Below, in pieces: positions 17,272-25,986 of a stretch of DNA of 64,000 nucleotides (position 1 is the first letter of the stretch; every line of letters begins with the position of its first letter). Both the position numbers and the translations under genes were made by a program. A model generated the notes under the pieces. It saw nothing but the letters and a program-made list of their open reading frames with translations. It was not told where the DNA came from and ran no database searches. The DNA is from Deltaproteobacteria bacterium. Its GTDB lineage: Bacteria; Desulfobacterota; Desulfarculia; Adiutricales; Adiutricaceae. Where the stretch lies: positions 82,252 through 146,251 of the forward strand of contig JAISCZ010000130.1 in the NCBI GenBank assembly GCA_031265205.1, given 5' to 3'.

Positions 17272-19110
17272 ATGACTTACTCCATCGACAGAACCGTCAA
17301 ATCCCTTTTGGTCATCTCTGGGTTCTTGGCCCTCGTCTATCTCTCTTTTATCTACAAGTGTTTTTTCAACGGCTTTGATTTTACCGACGACGGCGTCTAC
17401 CTTTTGGTAATCGAGCGCCCTTGGGAATACGACACTCTCCATATTCTTTCTGGCTTTATCCACCATCCCCTCTATCTTTTGGTCGGGGGCGACATCGGCT
17501 GGCTGCGCTCCGTAAATTTTACCCTTTATCTTCTCGCCGCCTTCTATCTTTGCTCCCTCGTTCTGCGCGCCATATCGCCCCCAGAGGCCCCGCTGAAGGG
17601 GTTCTGGCTCTGTCTCGTTTCTTTCTCGCTTTCCTTCGGGTCCCTGACCCTCTTCATTCTCTGGCTTCCCTCGCCCAATTACAATATTTTAAATTTTATG
17701 GCCATCGTCCTCGTGGCCATCGGGGTCTTCTCCGTCACCCTCCAAAAAAGGAAAAAGGAGCGCGCCCTCGCCTGGAGCGGCTGGCTCTGGATAGCCGTCG
17801 GAGGCTACCTCGCGGCGATGTCCCGGCCCCACGCGGCCGTCGCCTTGGCGCTCCTCGTCGCGCTCTGGGGCTTATGGAGCTATTGGCCCGACTGGCGCGG
17901 CCCCGCCCTCGCGGCGGCGCTTTCCCTCTTCGCCCTCGCGGCCACGGCGATAGCCATCGACGGAAGCCTCGGCGCCTTTGTTTTAAGGTTCCAGACGGCC
18001 GTTTTGGAGGAGTCCATTTCAGGCGGCCACAGCGCGAGCCATATCTTTTCGCTGGGCGCCAATACCCTTTGGCGGGGACTGACGCTCAATTTCTCGGCGG
18101 TACTGGCCCTCCTCTTTCTCGCGGGCTTCGTCTTGGGCTTTACGGAAAAGAGCCCGCGCGCCAATGTCCGGATCTCCGTCCTCGTCGCCGCCATTCTGGC
18201 CCTCAATCTCTATATTTCTTACTCCGACCGTCTGCGCTGGCATAATGTTTTAGCCGGCTACCTCCTTTGGGCGCCCGCTTTGGGACTCTTCGCGAGTTCC
18301 CAGTTTAAAGACTTCGCGATCGATCCCAAGCGCGCCAAGCCGCCCCTTTTAAGACTCTTCTTTTTCGTTCTGCTTTTGACCCTCGTCTATGGGGCGGGGA
18401 GCAACAACTCCGTCTTTCTCTCCGTTTCCCTCGCCTCCTTTTTCGCCTTTCTGGCCCTTTTAATTCTCCTGGCGCGCCAGACTCCGCCCCGCTTCTGGCT
18501 TTACCGGGCCTCCTCCTTAAGCGTCCTTGCCCTTTTCATTTCCGTGGGGATAGTCGTTTCCTCCGTCGGGCAACCCTACCGCCAGCCGTATTCCCTCGTT
18601 TCCTACGGCGTTCCGCAAAGCGTCCGGGACGGAGGCGCTCCCTTAAACTTCGCCCCGCCCGTGGCCCGCTACCTTATGGGCCTCAAGTTTATCGCGCGCG
18701 AGAGCGGCTTTACGCCCGGAACGCCCTTAATTGACTTAACCGGAAGGGTCCCCGGGGCTATCTACGCCTTAAATACCTATACCCCCAGAGCGTTCTGGCT
18801 CGATTCCCTCAACCCCGGCGCCCAGGAGTACGCCCGCCGCTTTTTTGGCAAGATGACCTGCGCGCAAATCGCCTCGGCCTGGCTCATTTGGGAAAACAAT
18901 CCCGCTAGCCCTCCCTTGAGCCCGCTCCTCTTAAGGGATTCCGGAATCGATACCGAGACCGATTACCTCCTCGCGGGCGCGACCGTCTACGCGAGCCATT
19001 TTAGAGAAGACAAATATTACGCCCGCGCGCAATATCTCCTGAAGCCCGCCCGGCCCCTCGCGGACGCGATCGCGGCCTGCTCCCAAAAACGCGCCGCCGC
19101 CGCGCCTTAA
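17272..19110 (+). CDS. Polytopic GT-C-like membrane protein, copy A
   Basis: A 612-residue integral membrane protein with some 11-13 hydrophobic segments. After the first helix comes FNGFDFTDDGVYLLVIERP; an acidic pair in the first outer loop is the catalytic position of GT-C glycosyltransferases, so a lipid-linked sugar transferase is the best guess. The closing 130 residues are a soluble domain (LIDLTGRVPGAIYALNTY). ATG 17272 is taken as the start because it is the first Met shared by both copies and reads directly into the first helix; the frame is open further upstream only through repeat sequence. Copy B (19736-21574) has the same length and very high identity. Confidence 0.75.
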   Translation: MTYSIDRTVKSLLVISGFLALVYLSFIYKCFFNGFDFTDDGVYLLVIERPWEYDTLHILSGFIHHPLYLLVGGDIGWLRSVNFTLYLLAAFYLCSLVLRAISPPEAPLKGFWLCLVSFSLSFGSLTLFILWLPSPNYNILNFMAIVLVAIGVFSVTLQKRKKERALAWSGWLWIAVGGYLAAMSRPHAAVALALLVALWGLWSYWPDWRGPALAAALSLFALAATAIAIDGSLGAFVLRFQTAVLEESISGGHSASHIFSLGANTLWRGLTLNFSAVLALLFLAGFVLGFTEKSPRANVRISVLVAAILALNLYISYSDRLRWHNVLAGYLLWAPALGLFASSQFKDFAIDPKRAKPPLLRLFFFVLLLTLVYGAGSNNSVFLSVSLASFFAFLALLILLARQTPPRFWLYRASSLSVLALFISVGIVVSSVGQPYRQPYSLVSYGVPQSVRDGGAPLNFAPPVARYLMGLKFIARESGFTPGTPLIDLTGRVPGAIYALNTYTPRAFWLDSLNPGAQEYARRFFGKMTCAQIASAWLIWENNPASPPLSPLLLRDSGIDTETDYLLAGATVYASHFREDKYYARAQYLLKPARPLADAIAACSQKRAAAAP

Positions 19111-19169
19111 ATAGCTCATGACCGCTGTCGCGCGCTTGGAGCCGTCTTCGCGCGCGCGGCGCGCGCGCC

Positions 19170-19460
19170 TTCAAACAAAGAAGCTCGCGCTGGGGACGGA
19201 GAGCTCGCTTCAGGCCTATTTCGCCGCGAACGCGACGGAGCGCTAGCGCCGGATCGACTCCACTAATCCCACCCACGAAGGGTCTCTTCAAGCGGCGCTC
19301 GTGGGTTTTCTCGCGCGCGCGCCCAAAGGGGCTTGGGCTACTCGCGCTTCTTTCGCGCCGGGCGTGACGGCTTGCCCCTCGCCGCGAGAGCGGCCTGGCG
19401 CGCCGTCCCCTCGCCCTTTTCGCGCTGGGCTATATCCTTTGGATAGCGCGCGTGACTTAG
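19170..19460 (+). pseudogene. Decayed 3' half of the TPR-like membrane protein gene
   Basis: The DNA matches about 16680-16945: CGTGGGTTTTCTCGCG, GGCTTGGGCTA, a long GGCGCGCCGTCCCCTCG stretch and CTGGGCTATATC are all shared. Frameshifts and stops remove any long frame. It marks the left end of the duplication that created copy B. Confidence 0.8.
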
Positions 19461-19485
19461 CGCGAAAGGGATTAAGGCGTGACGG

Positions 19486-19573
19486 GCTTATGGCTCTAAA
19501 AGGCGTGGAGTTTCAAAAGGCTTGGAACTTAAAGAGGTTTGGAGCTTAAAGAAGCTCGGAGCTCAAAGAGCCA
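19486..19573. repeat. 18-bp degenerate minisatellite, copy B
   Basis: About five units of the same family as 16975-17125 (AAGGCTTGGAACTTAAAG and variants). Copy number differs between the duplicates, as expected for slippage after duplication. Confidence 0.75.
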
Positions 19574-19735
19574 TGGAGCGGGTGGGGCCCTGAGCCCTCC
19601 CCCTCGCCTTCTTTGGGGTAAACCGGCCAAGGCTTTTTTCCGCGCGCGGCCCTCGCTTTGACTGGAAGCTTGGAACGACGGCTAAAAATAATTATCATTG
19701 ATGGAGAAACGTCCGGGTTTCCAGAAAGTTTTTTT

Positions 19736-21574
19736 ATGACTTACGCCATCGACAGAACCGTCAAATCCCTTTTGGTCGTCTCCGGGTTAATGGCCCTCGT
19801 CTATCTCTCCTTTATCTACAAGTGTTTTTTCAACGGCTTTGATTTTACCGACGACGGCGTCTACCTTTTGGTAATCGAGCGCCCTTGGGAATACGACACC
19901 CTCCATATTCTTTCGGGTTTTATCCACCATCCCCTCTATCTTTTGGTCGGGGGCGACATCGGCTGGCTGCGCTCCGTAAATTTTACCCTTTATCTTCTCG
20001 CCGCCATCTATCTTTGCTCCCTCGTTCTGCGCGCCATATCGCCCCCAGAGGCCCCGCTGAAGGGATTCTGGCTCTGTCTCGTTTCTTTTCTCTTTTCCTT
20101 CGGTTCCCTGACCCTCTTCAATCTCTGGCTGCCCACCCCCAATTACAATATTTTAAATTTTATGGCCATCGTCCTCGTGGCCATCGGGGTCTTCTCCGTC
20201 ACCCTCCAAAAGAGGAAAAAGGAGCGCGCCCTCGCCTGGAGCGGTTGGCTCTGGATAGCCGTCGGAGGCTACCTAGCGGCGATGTCCCGGCCCCACGCGG
20301 CCGTCGCCTTGGCGCTCCTCGTCGCGCTCTGGGGCTTATGGAGCTATTGGCCCGACTGGCGCGGCCCCGCCCTCGCGGCGGCGCTTTCCCTTTTCGCCCT
20401 CGCGGCCACGGCGACAGCCATCGACGGAAGCCTCGGCGCCTTTGTTTTAAGGTTCCAGACGGCCATTTTGGAGGAGTCCATTTCGGGCGCCCACAGCGTG
20501 AGCCAAATCTTAACGCTGGACGCCGATATCCTTTGGCTGGGACTGACGCTCAATTTCTTGGCGGGCCTGGCCCTCCTCTTCCTCGCGGGCTTCGTCTTGG
20601 GCTTTACGGAAAAGAGCCCGCGCGCCAATGTCCGGCTCTCCGTCCCCGTCGCCGCCATTCTGGCCCTCAATCTCTATATTTTTTACTCCGACCGTTTGCT
20701 CTGGCAAAACTATTTAGCCGGTTACCTCCTTTGGGCGCCCGCTTTGGGGCTCTTCGCGCGTTCCCAGTTTAAAGACTTCAAAATCGCTCCCAAGCGCGCC
20801 AAGCCGCCTCTTTTAAGGCTCTTCTTCTTCGTTCTGATCTTAACCCTCGTCTACGGGGCGGGGAGCAACAATTCCGTCTTTCTCACCGTTTCCCTCGCCT
20901 CCTTTTTCGCCTTTCTGGCCCTTTTAATTCTTCTGGCGCGCCAGACCCCGCCCCGCTTCTGGCTTTACCGGGCCTCCTCCTTAAGCGTCCTTGCCCTTTT
21001 CATTTCCGTGGGGATTGTCGTTTCCTCCGTCGGGCAACCCTACCGCCAGCCGCCTTCCCTCTTTTCCTACGGCGTTCCGCAAAGCGTCCGGGACGGAGGC
21101 GCTCCCTTAAACTTCGCCCCTCCCATGGCCCGGTACCTTATGGGCCTCAAGTTTATCGCGCGCGAAAGCGGCTTTACGCCCGGAACCCCCGTAATTGACT
21201 TAACCGGAAGGGTCCCCGGGGCTATCTACGCCTTAAATACCTATACCCCCAGAGCGTACTGGCTCAATTCTATCAACCCCGGCGCCCAGGAGTACGCCCG
21301 CCGCTTTTTTGGCAAAATGACCTGCGCGCAAATCGCCGCGGCCTGGATTATCTGGGAAAACTATCCCTCCCTCCCTCCCTTGATCCCGCCCCTCTTAAGC
21401 GATTCCGGAATAAATTTCAAGACCGATTACCTCCTCGCGGGCGCGACCGTCTACGCGAGCGATTTTAGCGAAGGCGAATATTACGCCCGCTCGCAATATC
21501 TCCTGAAGCCCGCCCGTCCCCTCGCGGACGCGATCGCGGCCTGCTCCCAAAAACGCGCCGCCGTCGCGCCTTAA
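19736..21574 (+). CDS. Polytopic GT-C-like membrane protein, copy B
   Basis: A 612-residue paralogue of the protein at 17272-19110. Both start MTY.IDRTVKSLLV and end QKRAA.AP, with long identical stretches and scattered substitutions (for example SGGHSASHIF against SGAHSVSQIL near residue 245). The putative catalytic loop FDFTDDGVYLL is unchanged. The start codons lie 2464 nt apart, which gives the duplication unit; the unit includes the minisatellite and part of the preceding gene. Both copies stay open over their full length, so both may be used, with differences concentrated in a few membrane loops. Confidence 0.75.
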   Translation: MTYAIDRTVKSLLVVSGLMALVYLSFIYKCFFNGFDFTDDGVYLLVIERPWEYDTLHILSGFIHHPLYLLVGGDIGWLRSVNFTLYLLAAIYLCSLVLRAISPPEAPLKGFWLCLVSFLFSFGSLTLFNLWLPTPNYNILNFMAIVLVAIGVFSVTLQKRKKERALAWSGWLWIAVGGYLAAMSRPHAAVALALLVALWGLWSYWPDWRGPALAAALSLFALAATATAIDGSLGAFVLRFQTAILEESISGAHSVSQILTLDADILWLGLTLNFLAGLALLFLAGFVLGFTEKSPRANVRLSVPVAAILALNLYIFYSDRLLWQNYLAGYLLWAPALGLFARSQFKDFKIAPKRAKPPLLRLFFFVLILTLVYGAGSNNSVFLTVSLASFFAFLALLILLARQTPPRFWLYRASSLSVLALFISVGIVVSSVGQPYRQPPSLFSYGVPQSVRDGGAPLNFAPPMARYLMGLKFIARESGFTPGTPVIDLTGRVPGAIYALNTYTPRAYWLNSINPGAQEYARRFFGKMTCAQIAAAWIIWENYPSLPPLIPPLLSDSGINFKTDYLLAGATVYASDFSEGEYYARSQYLLKPARPLADAIAACSQKRAAVAP

Positions 21575-22237
21575 ATAGCTCCTCGCCGCTTGGGGCGCTT
21601 GTAGCCGTCTTCGCCCCGCGATCCGCGTTTGGCCGTATCGCCACGCCAGCTCCGCGCGCGACATGACGCGGGCCTTTACGCGGGAAGACGCGCGGGCCCC
21701 GTCGCGCGAAGAAAGGCCCCGACTTGGGGACGCGAGGCGCGAGCGGGTCAAATATAAAGCGAGGCGAAAGGAGTAAACGAAGGCGGGGGGTATCGCGAAA
21801 GATTATGGCGAGTCCGAAACCCTTTCGAAGAGACGCGGGTCAAGGCGACGAAAAGGCGCCGAAAAGGGCTATCCCGACGCGCGCGCCGGGGCGAGTTAAA
21901 GAGGCGCGCGTAGCGGGCCCGTTCCCCGCGGGACCGATCGTCATTGGCGAAATTCGCGCGCCCAGACGCTCCCGCGCGACGCTTATGGGGAGAGCTTGAG
22001 GCGACAAGAAACGGTCCCGCGCGGAAGAGAAAACGGTCGCCGGAAGAGGAGGCGCGCCACCAACGGAACGTGGCTCGCCCAAAAAGCCAAAGGGCCCAAA
22101 TCCGCGAGCTTTCCAGTCTGGCGCCGCTCTTGAAGGCCCCCGCGAGGCTTCCACGCCCTCCGCGCGGGGCGTTCCTTTTGAGACGGGCGAGGGAGGCGCG
22201 CCCCGCGCGCCTCCGGCGCGCGGGGCCTCTCGGGAGG
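21575..22237. other. Spacer between convergent units
   Basis: The first 60 nt resemble the sequence after copy A (AAATAGCTC...AGCCGTCTTCGC), extending the duplication. The rest is GC-rich, with no recognisable gene and no T-tract terminator. Confidence 0.5.
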
Positions 22238-22954
22238 CTAAAGCTTATAGCCCGCGCCCTCCGCGTCCCCCTTGAACATCTTGACGGTGTCCAGCGAGTA
22301 TTCGGTTAAGTCCTTGCCGACAAGGGAGAGCTTTTTAAGGATGTCGTTGGTGGCGGTAATGATATGGCAATTTACCTGATCCGCCTGAAAGACGTTTAAA
22401 AGCTCCCTGGGGCTCGCCCAGATGAGCTCGATGTCGGGCGTGGGCTCCAAAAGGGCCACCGCCGCGGCCATGACGGGGATAGGGTCCACCCCGGTGTCGG
22501 CGACGCGCCCCGCGAAGAGGGAGACGTAAGCCGGGGGGCCGCCCCTTAAGGCTTCCTGGATCTCCCGAACCTGGGCGAGGGTCATCATGGCCGTGACGTT
22601 CAGTTGGACTCCGGCCTGGGCGAGGGTCCGGACCAGGGGCGCGGAGGACTGGGCCGCGCTGTTGGTGACCGGGATCTTCACGTAGACGTTTTTCCCCCAG
22701 GAGCCGATGAGCTTGGCCTGGCGCTCCATCTCCGGAAACTCGTCGGAAAAGACCTCAAAGGAGAGGGGCCGGTCGGGGATAGCGGCGATAATCTCCTTGG
22801 CGAAGGCCTGGTAATCGGTGACCCCGGCCTTGCGCATCAGGGTGGGATTGGTGGTGAAACCTTTGATTAAGGGATTTTGGTACATTTCCAGCATCCCTTT
22901 TTTGTCCGCGCCGTCGGCGAAGAGTTTAACCTTAAGATCTTTTGCCGTCTTCAT
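22238..22954 (-). CDS. Transaldolase-family protein
   Basis: A 238-residue transaldolase of the short group that also contains fructose-6-phosphate aldolase-like enzymes. LFADGADKKGMLEMYQNP, GFTTNPTLMRKAG and VYVKIPVTN (its Lys forms the Schiff base) are visible, with NVTAMMTLAQV afterwards. Transaldolase moves a dihydroxyacetone unit and, run in the proper direction, yields sedoheptulose 7-phosphate, the first substrate of heptose nucleotide synthesis. It is the last gene of an operon encoding those later steps (3 nt after gmhB), so supplying sedoheptulose 7-phosphate is a reasonable inferred role. A direct aldolase function cannot be excluded. Confidence 0.82.
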   Translation of the reverse strand: MKTAKDLKVKLFADGADKKGMLEMYQNPLIKGFTTNPTLMRKAGVTDYQAFAKEIIAAIPDRPLSFEVFSDEFPEMERQAKLIGSWGKNVYVKIPVTNSAAQSSAPLVRTLAQAGVQLNVTAMMTLAQVREIQEALRGGPPAYVSLFAGRVADTGVDPIPVMAAAVALLEPTPDIELIWASPRELLNVFQADQVNCHIITATNDILKKLSLVGKDLTEYSLDTVKMFKGDAEGAGYKL

Positions 22955-22957
22955 AAT

Positions 22958-23524
22958 TTAGGGCGTCCTTTCCGTGAGGCTCAAAATGAGCGCCACCGCT
23001 TCCGCGAGACTTCCGCGGACAAAGTCCGCGGGGGGATCGGGAGGGGGCTCCCGGTAACCGCGATCGATAAAAATGGTCCGCGTTCCCGCGGCCCTTCCGG
23101 CCCCCACGTCGGAGGCGCGATCCCCCACCATGAAGGACTGGGCGAGGGAGATACTGAATTCGGCGGCCGCTTCCAGGAGCATCCCCGGCTGGGGCTTGCG
23201 GCAGGGGCAGCGGTCGGCGCCGTCGTGGAGGCAAACGCGCGTGGCGTCTAAGGGAAGAGAGGCGCTGACGCGCGCGCACATGGCCAAGACGTTCGTGAGG
23301 GTCCTCGTCCCCCGCGCCACGTCGGGCTGGTTGGTCACGCAGATAAGCCAGTAGCCCGCCTCTTTGAGCTCGCGGAGGAGGGGAAGCGTATCCGGCGGGA
23401 TGACGAGGGAGTCCGCGTCGGCGGGGGGATAAGGTTTCCCGTCGCGAACGACGGCCTCGTTTAAGACCCCGTCGCGGTCCAAAAAGACCGCCGGGCGCGG
23501 GGCTATTTGACCGAGCTTTCCCAT
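22958..23524 (-). CDS. gmhB: D-glycero-D-manno-heptose 1,7-bisphosphate phosphatase
   Basis: A 188-residue HAD-superfamily phosphatase of the histidinol-phosphatase/GmhB type. FLDRDGVLNE holds the nucleophile and acid aspartates, CVTNQPDVARG is motif II, and CLHDGADRCPCRKPQPGML carries the cysteines and histidine that bind the structural zinc plus the motif III lysine; GDRASDVGAG is motif IV. It removes the C7 phosphate from heptose 1,7-bisphosphate. Its start overlaps the end of gmhA by 22 nt. Confidence 0.9.
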   Translation of the reverse strand: MGKLGQIAPRPAVFLDRDGVLNEAVVRDGKPYPPADADSLVIPPDTLPLLRELKEAGYWLICVTNQPDVARGTRTLTNVLAMCARVSASLPLDATRVCLHDGADRCPCRKPQPGMLLEAAAEFSISLAQSFMVGDRASDVGAGRAAGTRTIFIDRGYREPPPDPPADFVRGSLAEAVALILSLTERTP

Positions 23525-24102
23525 TTCGTCGGATTCCTCTTGAGGGCGGGGTGGGTTACCAAAAGGTGCCAGGCCACGCCGTGGAAGGCCTCGGTTAAGG
23601 GGGTAATATGGTCGGGATTGACCGTGGGAATGAGTATCAGGCAGTCGGCCACCTTGCCGGCGTAGCCCCCATCCCGTCCCACGACGGCTAAAATGGAGGC
23701 CCCCACGCTTTGGGCGAGCTCCAAGGCGCGCACGAGGTTGGCCGAGACGTTACGCTCCAAATCGCCCCCGCCCACCGAAAGGACCAGGACCGCGTCCTTG
23801 GCGCTTAAATGGCTCCCCAGAAGCCACTCCTTAAAGACCGTCTCCCAGCCCTCGTCGTTGGTCCGAGCCGTGAGCTCCGAAACGTTGTCGACGGGGGTAT
23901 AGGACTCTAGGGCGCACAGTTTGCGGAAGTCGTTGACCGCGTGGGAGGCGGAGCCCGCGGAGCCGCCCACCCCCAAAATAAAGAGCCGGCCGCCCCGCTC
24001 GCGGACCTCGCTTAAAAGGGTCGCCGCCCGCTCCAGGGCCGGGGCGGACATGTTTTGGATGACCTTGACGGCCTCGTCCAAAAAATCCTGGCTGAAAGAC
24101 AC
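23503..24102 (-). CDS. gmhA: Phosphoheptose isomerase (SIS domain)
   Basis: A 199-residue SIS-domain protein. LFILGVGGSAGSASHAVNDF is the sugar-phosphate loop, DNVSELTARTNDEGWETVF corresponds to the GmhA segment that reads into the active site, and LVLSVGGGDLERNVSANLVRA is the second phosphate contact. GmhA isomerises sedoheptulose 7-phosphate to D-glycero-D-manno-heptose 7-phosphate. The adjacent GHMP kinase, phosphatase and nucleotidyltransferase complete the GDP-heptose route and strengthen the call. Confidence 0.88.
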   Translation of the reverse strand: MSFSQDFLDEAVKVIQNMSAPALERAATLLSEVRERGGRLFILGVGGSAGSASHAVNDFRKLCALESYTPVDNVSELTARTNDEGWETVFKEWLLGSHLSAKDAVLVLSVGGGDLERNVSANLVRALELAQSVGASILAVVGRDGGYAGKVADCLILIPTVNPDHITPLTEAFHGVAWHLLVTHPALKRNPTKWESSVK

Positions 24103-24114
24103 TCCTAGCTCTCC

Positions 24115-24819
24115 TTATTTGGTCAGGGTGAGACCGATGGTGAGGTTAACGTTGATAATGGGGACAAGGAGAGGATAATACCTCGTCCCCTCCAATGTAA
24201 AGAGCCGTTTCAGTTCCTCTATTATCTCCCGGGGACGCGAGAGATGCTCGGAATTGATGAACCAGTCGTAGCTCTGGCCGTATTTTTTCTCGAAATGCCT
24301 CCGCGCGGAGATATTGCGGGCGAGACGGTGGGCCCAGGCCCCCTCGCAGGGGATGACCACGGAAAATTTCCCGCCCGGCTTGAGGACCCGATAAAAGCCC
24401 GCGAGGGCCCGGGGAAGATCCGGGAGATGCTCGAGAACGTGGATGGCGATTATCCGGTCGAAATAGTCGTCCGCGAAGGGGAGCGTCTCCTGGCAGTCCA
24501 GGGGATAGGTCTTGACCCCGGGAAAGAGGGAGGCGATCTTGGCGCAGAGTTCCGGGCGCATCTCGATGGCGTGGTACTCTTCCGTCGCGTAGTCTTCCCA
24601 GTTGAGATGCTCCCCGATGCCCGCCCCGATTTCGAGGGTCTTGCAGCCCGCGAAATAGCTCTTCAAAGGGTACTTATTGTCAAAATTGCCCACGAAGCCA
24701 TACCATTTGGTCTGCATGGCCTCCAGGTGACTGCGCATGAAGTCGTCGCGGATGGCTTCCTGCTCCGCGGTGAGCTCGGGAACCTTCTTGGGCCATTTGT
24801 TAGTGTGAGTCTCGCTCAT
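24115..24819 (-). CDS. Class I SAM-dependent methyltransferase
   Basis: A 234-residue methyltransferase. LEIGAGIGEH is the SAM-binding glycine motif, HAIEMRPE follows at the second strand, and IIAIHVLEHLPDLPRAL with RVLKPGGKF are typical of the Methyltransf_11 group. The extreme C-terminus is hydrophobic (LLVPIINVNLTIG) and may associate with membrane. ATG 24819 is chosen because residues upstream of it belong to the overlapping GtrA gene (20-nt overlap). The substrate is probably a sugar or glycan intermediate, given the operon, but cannot be named. Confidence 0.78.
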   Translation of the reverse strand: MSETHTNKWPKKVPELTAEQEAIRDDFMRSHLEAMQTKWYGFVGNFDNKYPLKSYFAGCKTLEIGAGIGEHLNWEDYATEEYHAIEMRPELCAKIASLFPGVKTYPLDCQETLPFADDYFDRIIAIHVLEHLPDLPRALAGFYRVLKPGGKFSVVIPCEGAWAHRLARNISARRHFEKKYGQSYDWFINSEHLSRPREIIEELKRLFTLEGTRYYPLLVPIINVNLTIGLTLTK

Positions 24820-25288
24820 GGGAAACGCCGTTCCTTTCCGCTTTTTTGAATACCAGCAATCGCCCGACGAGGAGCGTAAAGATAAAAACAAAGGGAATCG
24901 CGATTATCCTGGCCAGTATCGGCGCGAGACCCGCGTAAACGTAAAAAACGAGGATAAAAAGCTGGATAATCGCCAGGGAAACGAGGGCCGTGGCGATATA
25001 GAGGGGATACTGGGCGGCCAAAGGCTTGGTCTGGACGCGCGTTTCCCCGATGACGTAAAAGCGCGTGATGGTAAAATTGGTCGAGGCCACGACGACAAAG
25101 GAAAAAACGGCCGCGAGGCTGGGATGGAATCCGAGGCGAATCGCGCTTTGGAAAACTAAAAGATCCGCGCCCGTGGCGATGGCCCCGCTGAAGATTTGGC
25201 GGACGGCTTGGGCTTTTACGCCGCTGTCGCGGGAGGGGGAAAAAAGGCTCGCCCAAATAAAGCGGAAAGACGGCAACGGGCGCGGCAT
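24800..25288 (-). CDS. GtrA-like four-helix membrane protein
   Basis: A 162-residue protein with four membrane helices typical of the GtrA/DPMS family (FSGAIATGADLLVFQSAIRL, then AAVFSFVVVASTNFTITRFY with the conserved Asn and Arg, and a final helix ending in RLLVFKK). Family members help translocate polyprenyl-phosphate-linked sugars across the inner membrane or anchor GT2 enzymes. A GT2 enzyme is encoded upstream in the same operon (27993-29003), which fits a flippase/anchor role. ATG 25288 gives the standard length; an earlier in-frame ATG would overlap hddC. Confidence 0.8.
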   Translation of the reverse strand: MPRPLPSFRFIWASLFSPSRDSGVKAQAVRQIFSGAIATGADLLVFQSAIRLGFHPSLAAVFSFVVVASTNFTITRFYVIGETRVQTKPLAAQYPLYIATALVSLAIIQLFILVFYVYAGLAPILARIIAIPFVFIFTLLVGRLLVFKKAERNGVSHERDSH

Positions 25289-25290
25289 CC

Positions 25291-25986
25291 TTAGATTTTC
25301 TCCGTCAGGCGTTTTTCCAATTCCGCCAATCCCGTGGGCGAGCCGATTTCGTAAAAGCGCTCGCTGACTTCCAAGCCGGCCAGCTCTTTTTTGACCGCGA
25401 GTCCCGCGAGCGTTTCGGAGAGATCGAATTTCCCGCTGGGAGCGTCGCGAAAGGCCTCCCCCGAAAGGCACAAAAGCCCGTAATCCACGTAATTCATGGA
25501 ACTGTCGTGGTTCTTTTTGTCGTAAAGCCGGACCGCGCCGTTGTAAAAAACGGCGTTGCTGCGCTCGTGCCTGTTCTCGTTCTTATAGACGGTCATGAGG
25601 GCGAGTTTCCCGCTGTAGAGAAACGCGCGGGCCACCTCCCGGTAATCCACCTCCAAGTAGCTGTCCCCGTAGAGGACCATAAAAAAGGCGGGCAGCGTCG
25701 GGAGAGCGCGGACGAGGGCCCCGCCCGTCCCCAAAAGCTTCGGGCCGTCCGCGGAGTAGGTCACCGCGAGATCGAAGGCCGCGCCGTCCCCCACGGCCTC
25801 CACGATCCTCTCGCCCAAGTGGCCGACGAGGATCTTGACCCTTTCCGCCCCGCCGCGCCGCAAAAGGCGCAGCTGATGGAAAATGAAAGGCTCCCCCGCG
25901 ACTTTGACCATTGACTTGGGCGTGTCCGCGGAAAGCGGGCCCAGGCGGGTGGCGAGACCTCCCGCCAAGATGACCACGGGCAACAT
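25291..25986 (-). CDS. hddC: D-glycero-alpha-D-manno-heptose 1-phosphate guanylyltransferase
   Basis: A 231-residue sugar nucleotidyltransferase. VVILAGGLATRLGPLSADTP with PKSMVKVAGEPF is the nucleotide-binding and catalytic start, FMVLYGDSYLEVD holds the metal-binding Asp, and YEIGSPTGLAELE closes the domain. Among such enzymes the neighbours hddA, gmhA and gmhB point to HddC, which makes GDP-heptose. The gene shares one base with hddA upstream. Glucose-1-phosphate nucleotidyltransferases are the nearest alternative. Confidence 0.85.
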   Translation of the reverse strand: MLPVVILAGGLATRLGPLSADTPKSMVKVAGEPFIFHQLRLLRRGGAERVKILVGHLGERIVEAVGDGAAFDLAVTYSADGPKLLGTGGALVRALPTLPAFFMVLYGDSYLEVDYREVARAFLYSGKLALMTVYKNENRHERSNAVFYNGAVRLYDKKNHDSSMNYVDYGLLCLSGEAFRDAPSGKFDLSETLAGLAVKKELAGLEVSERFYEIGSPTGLAELEKRLTEKI

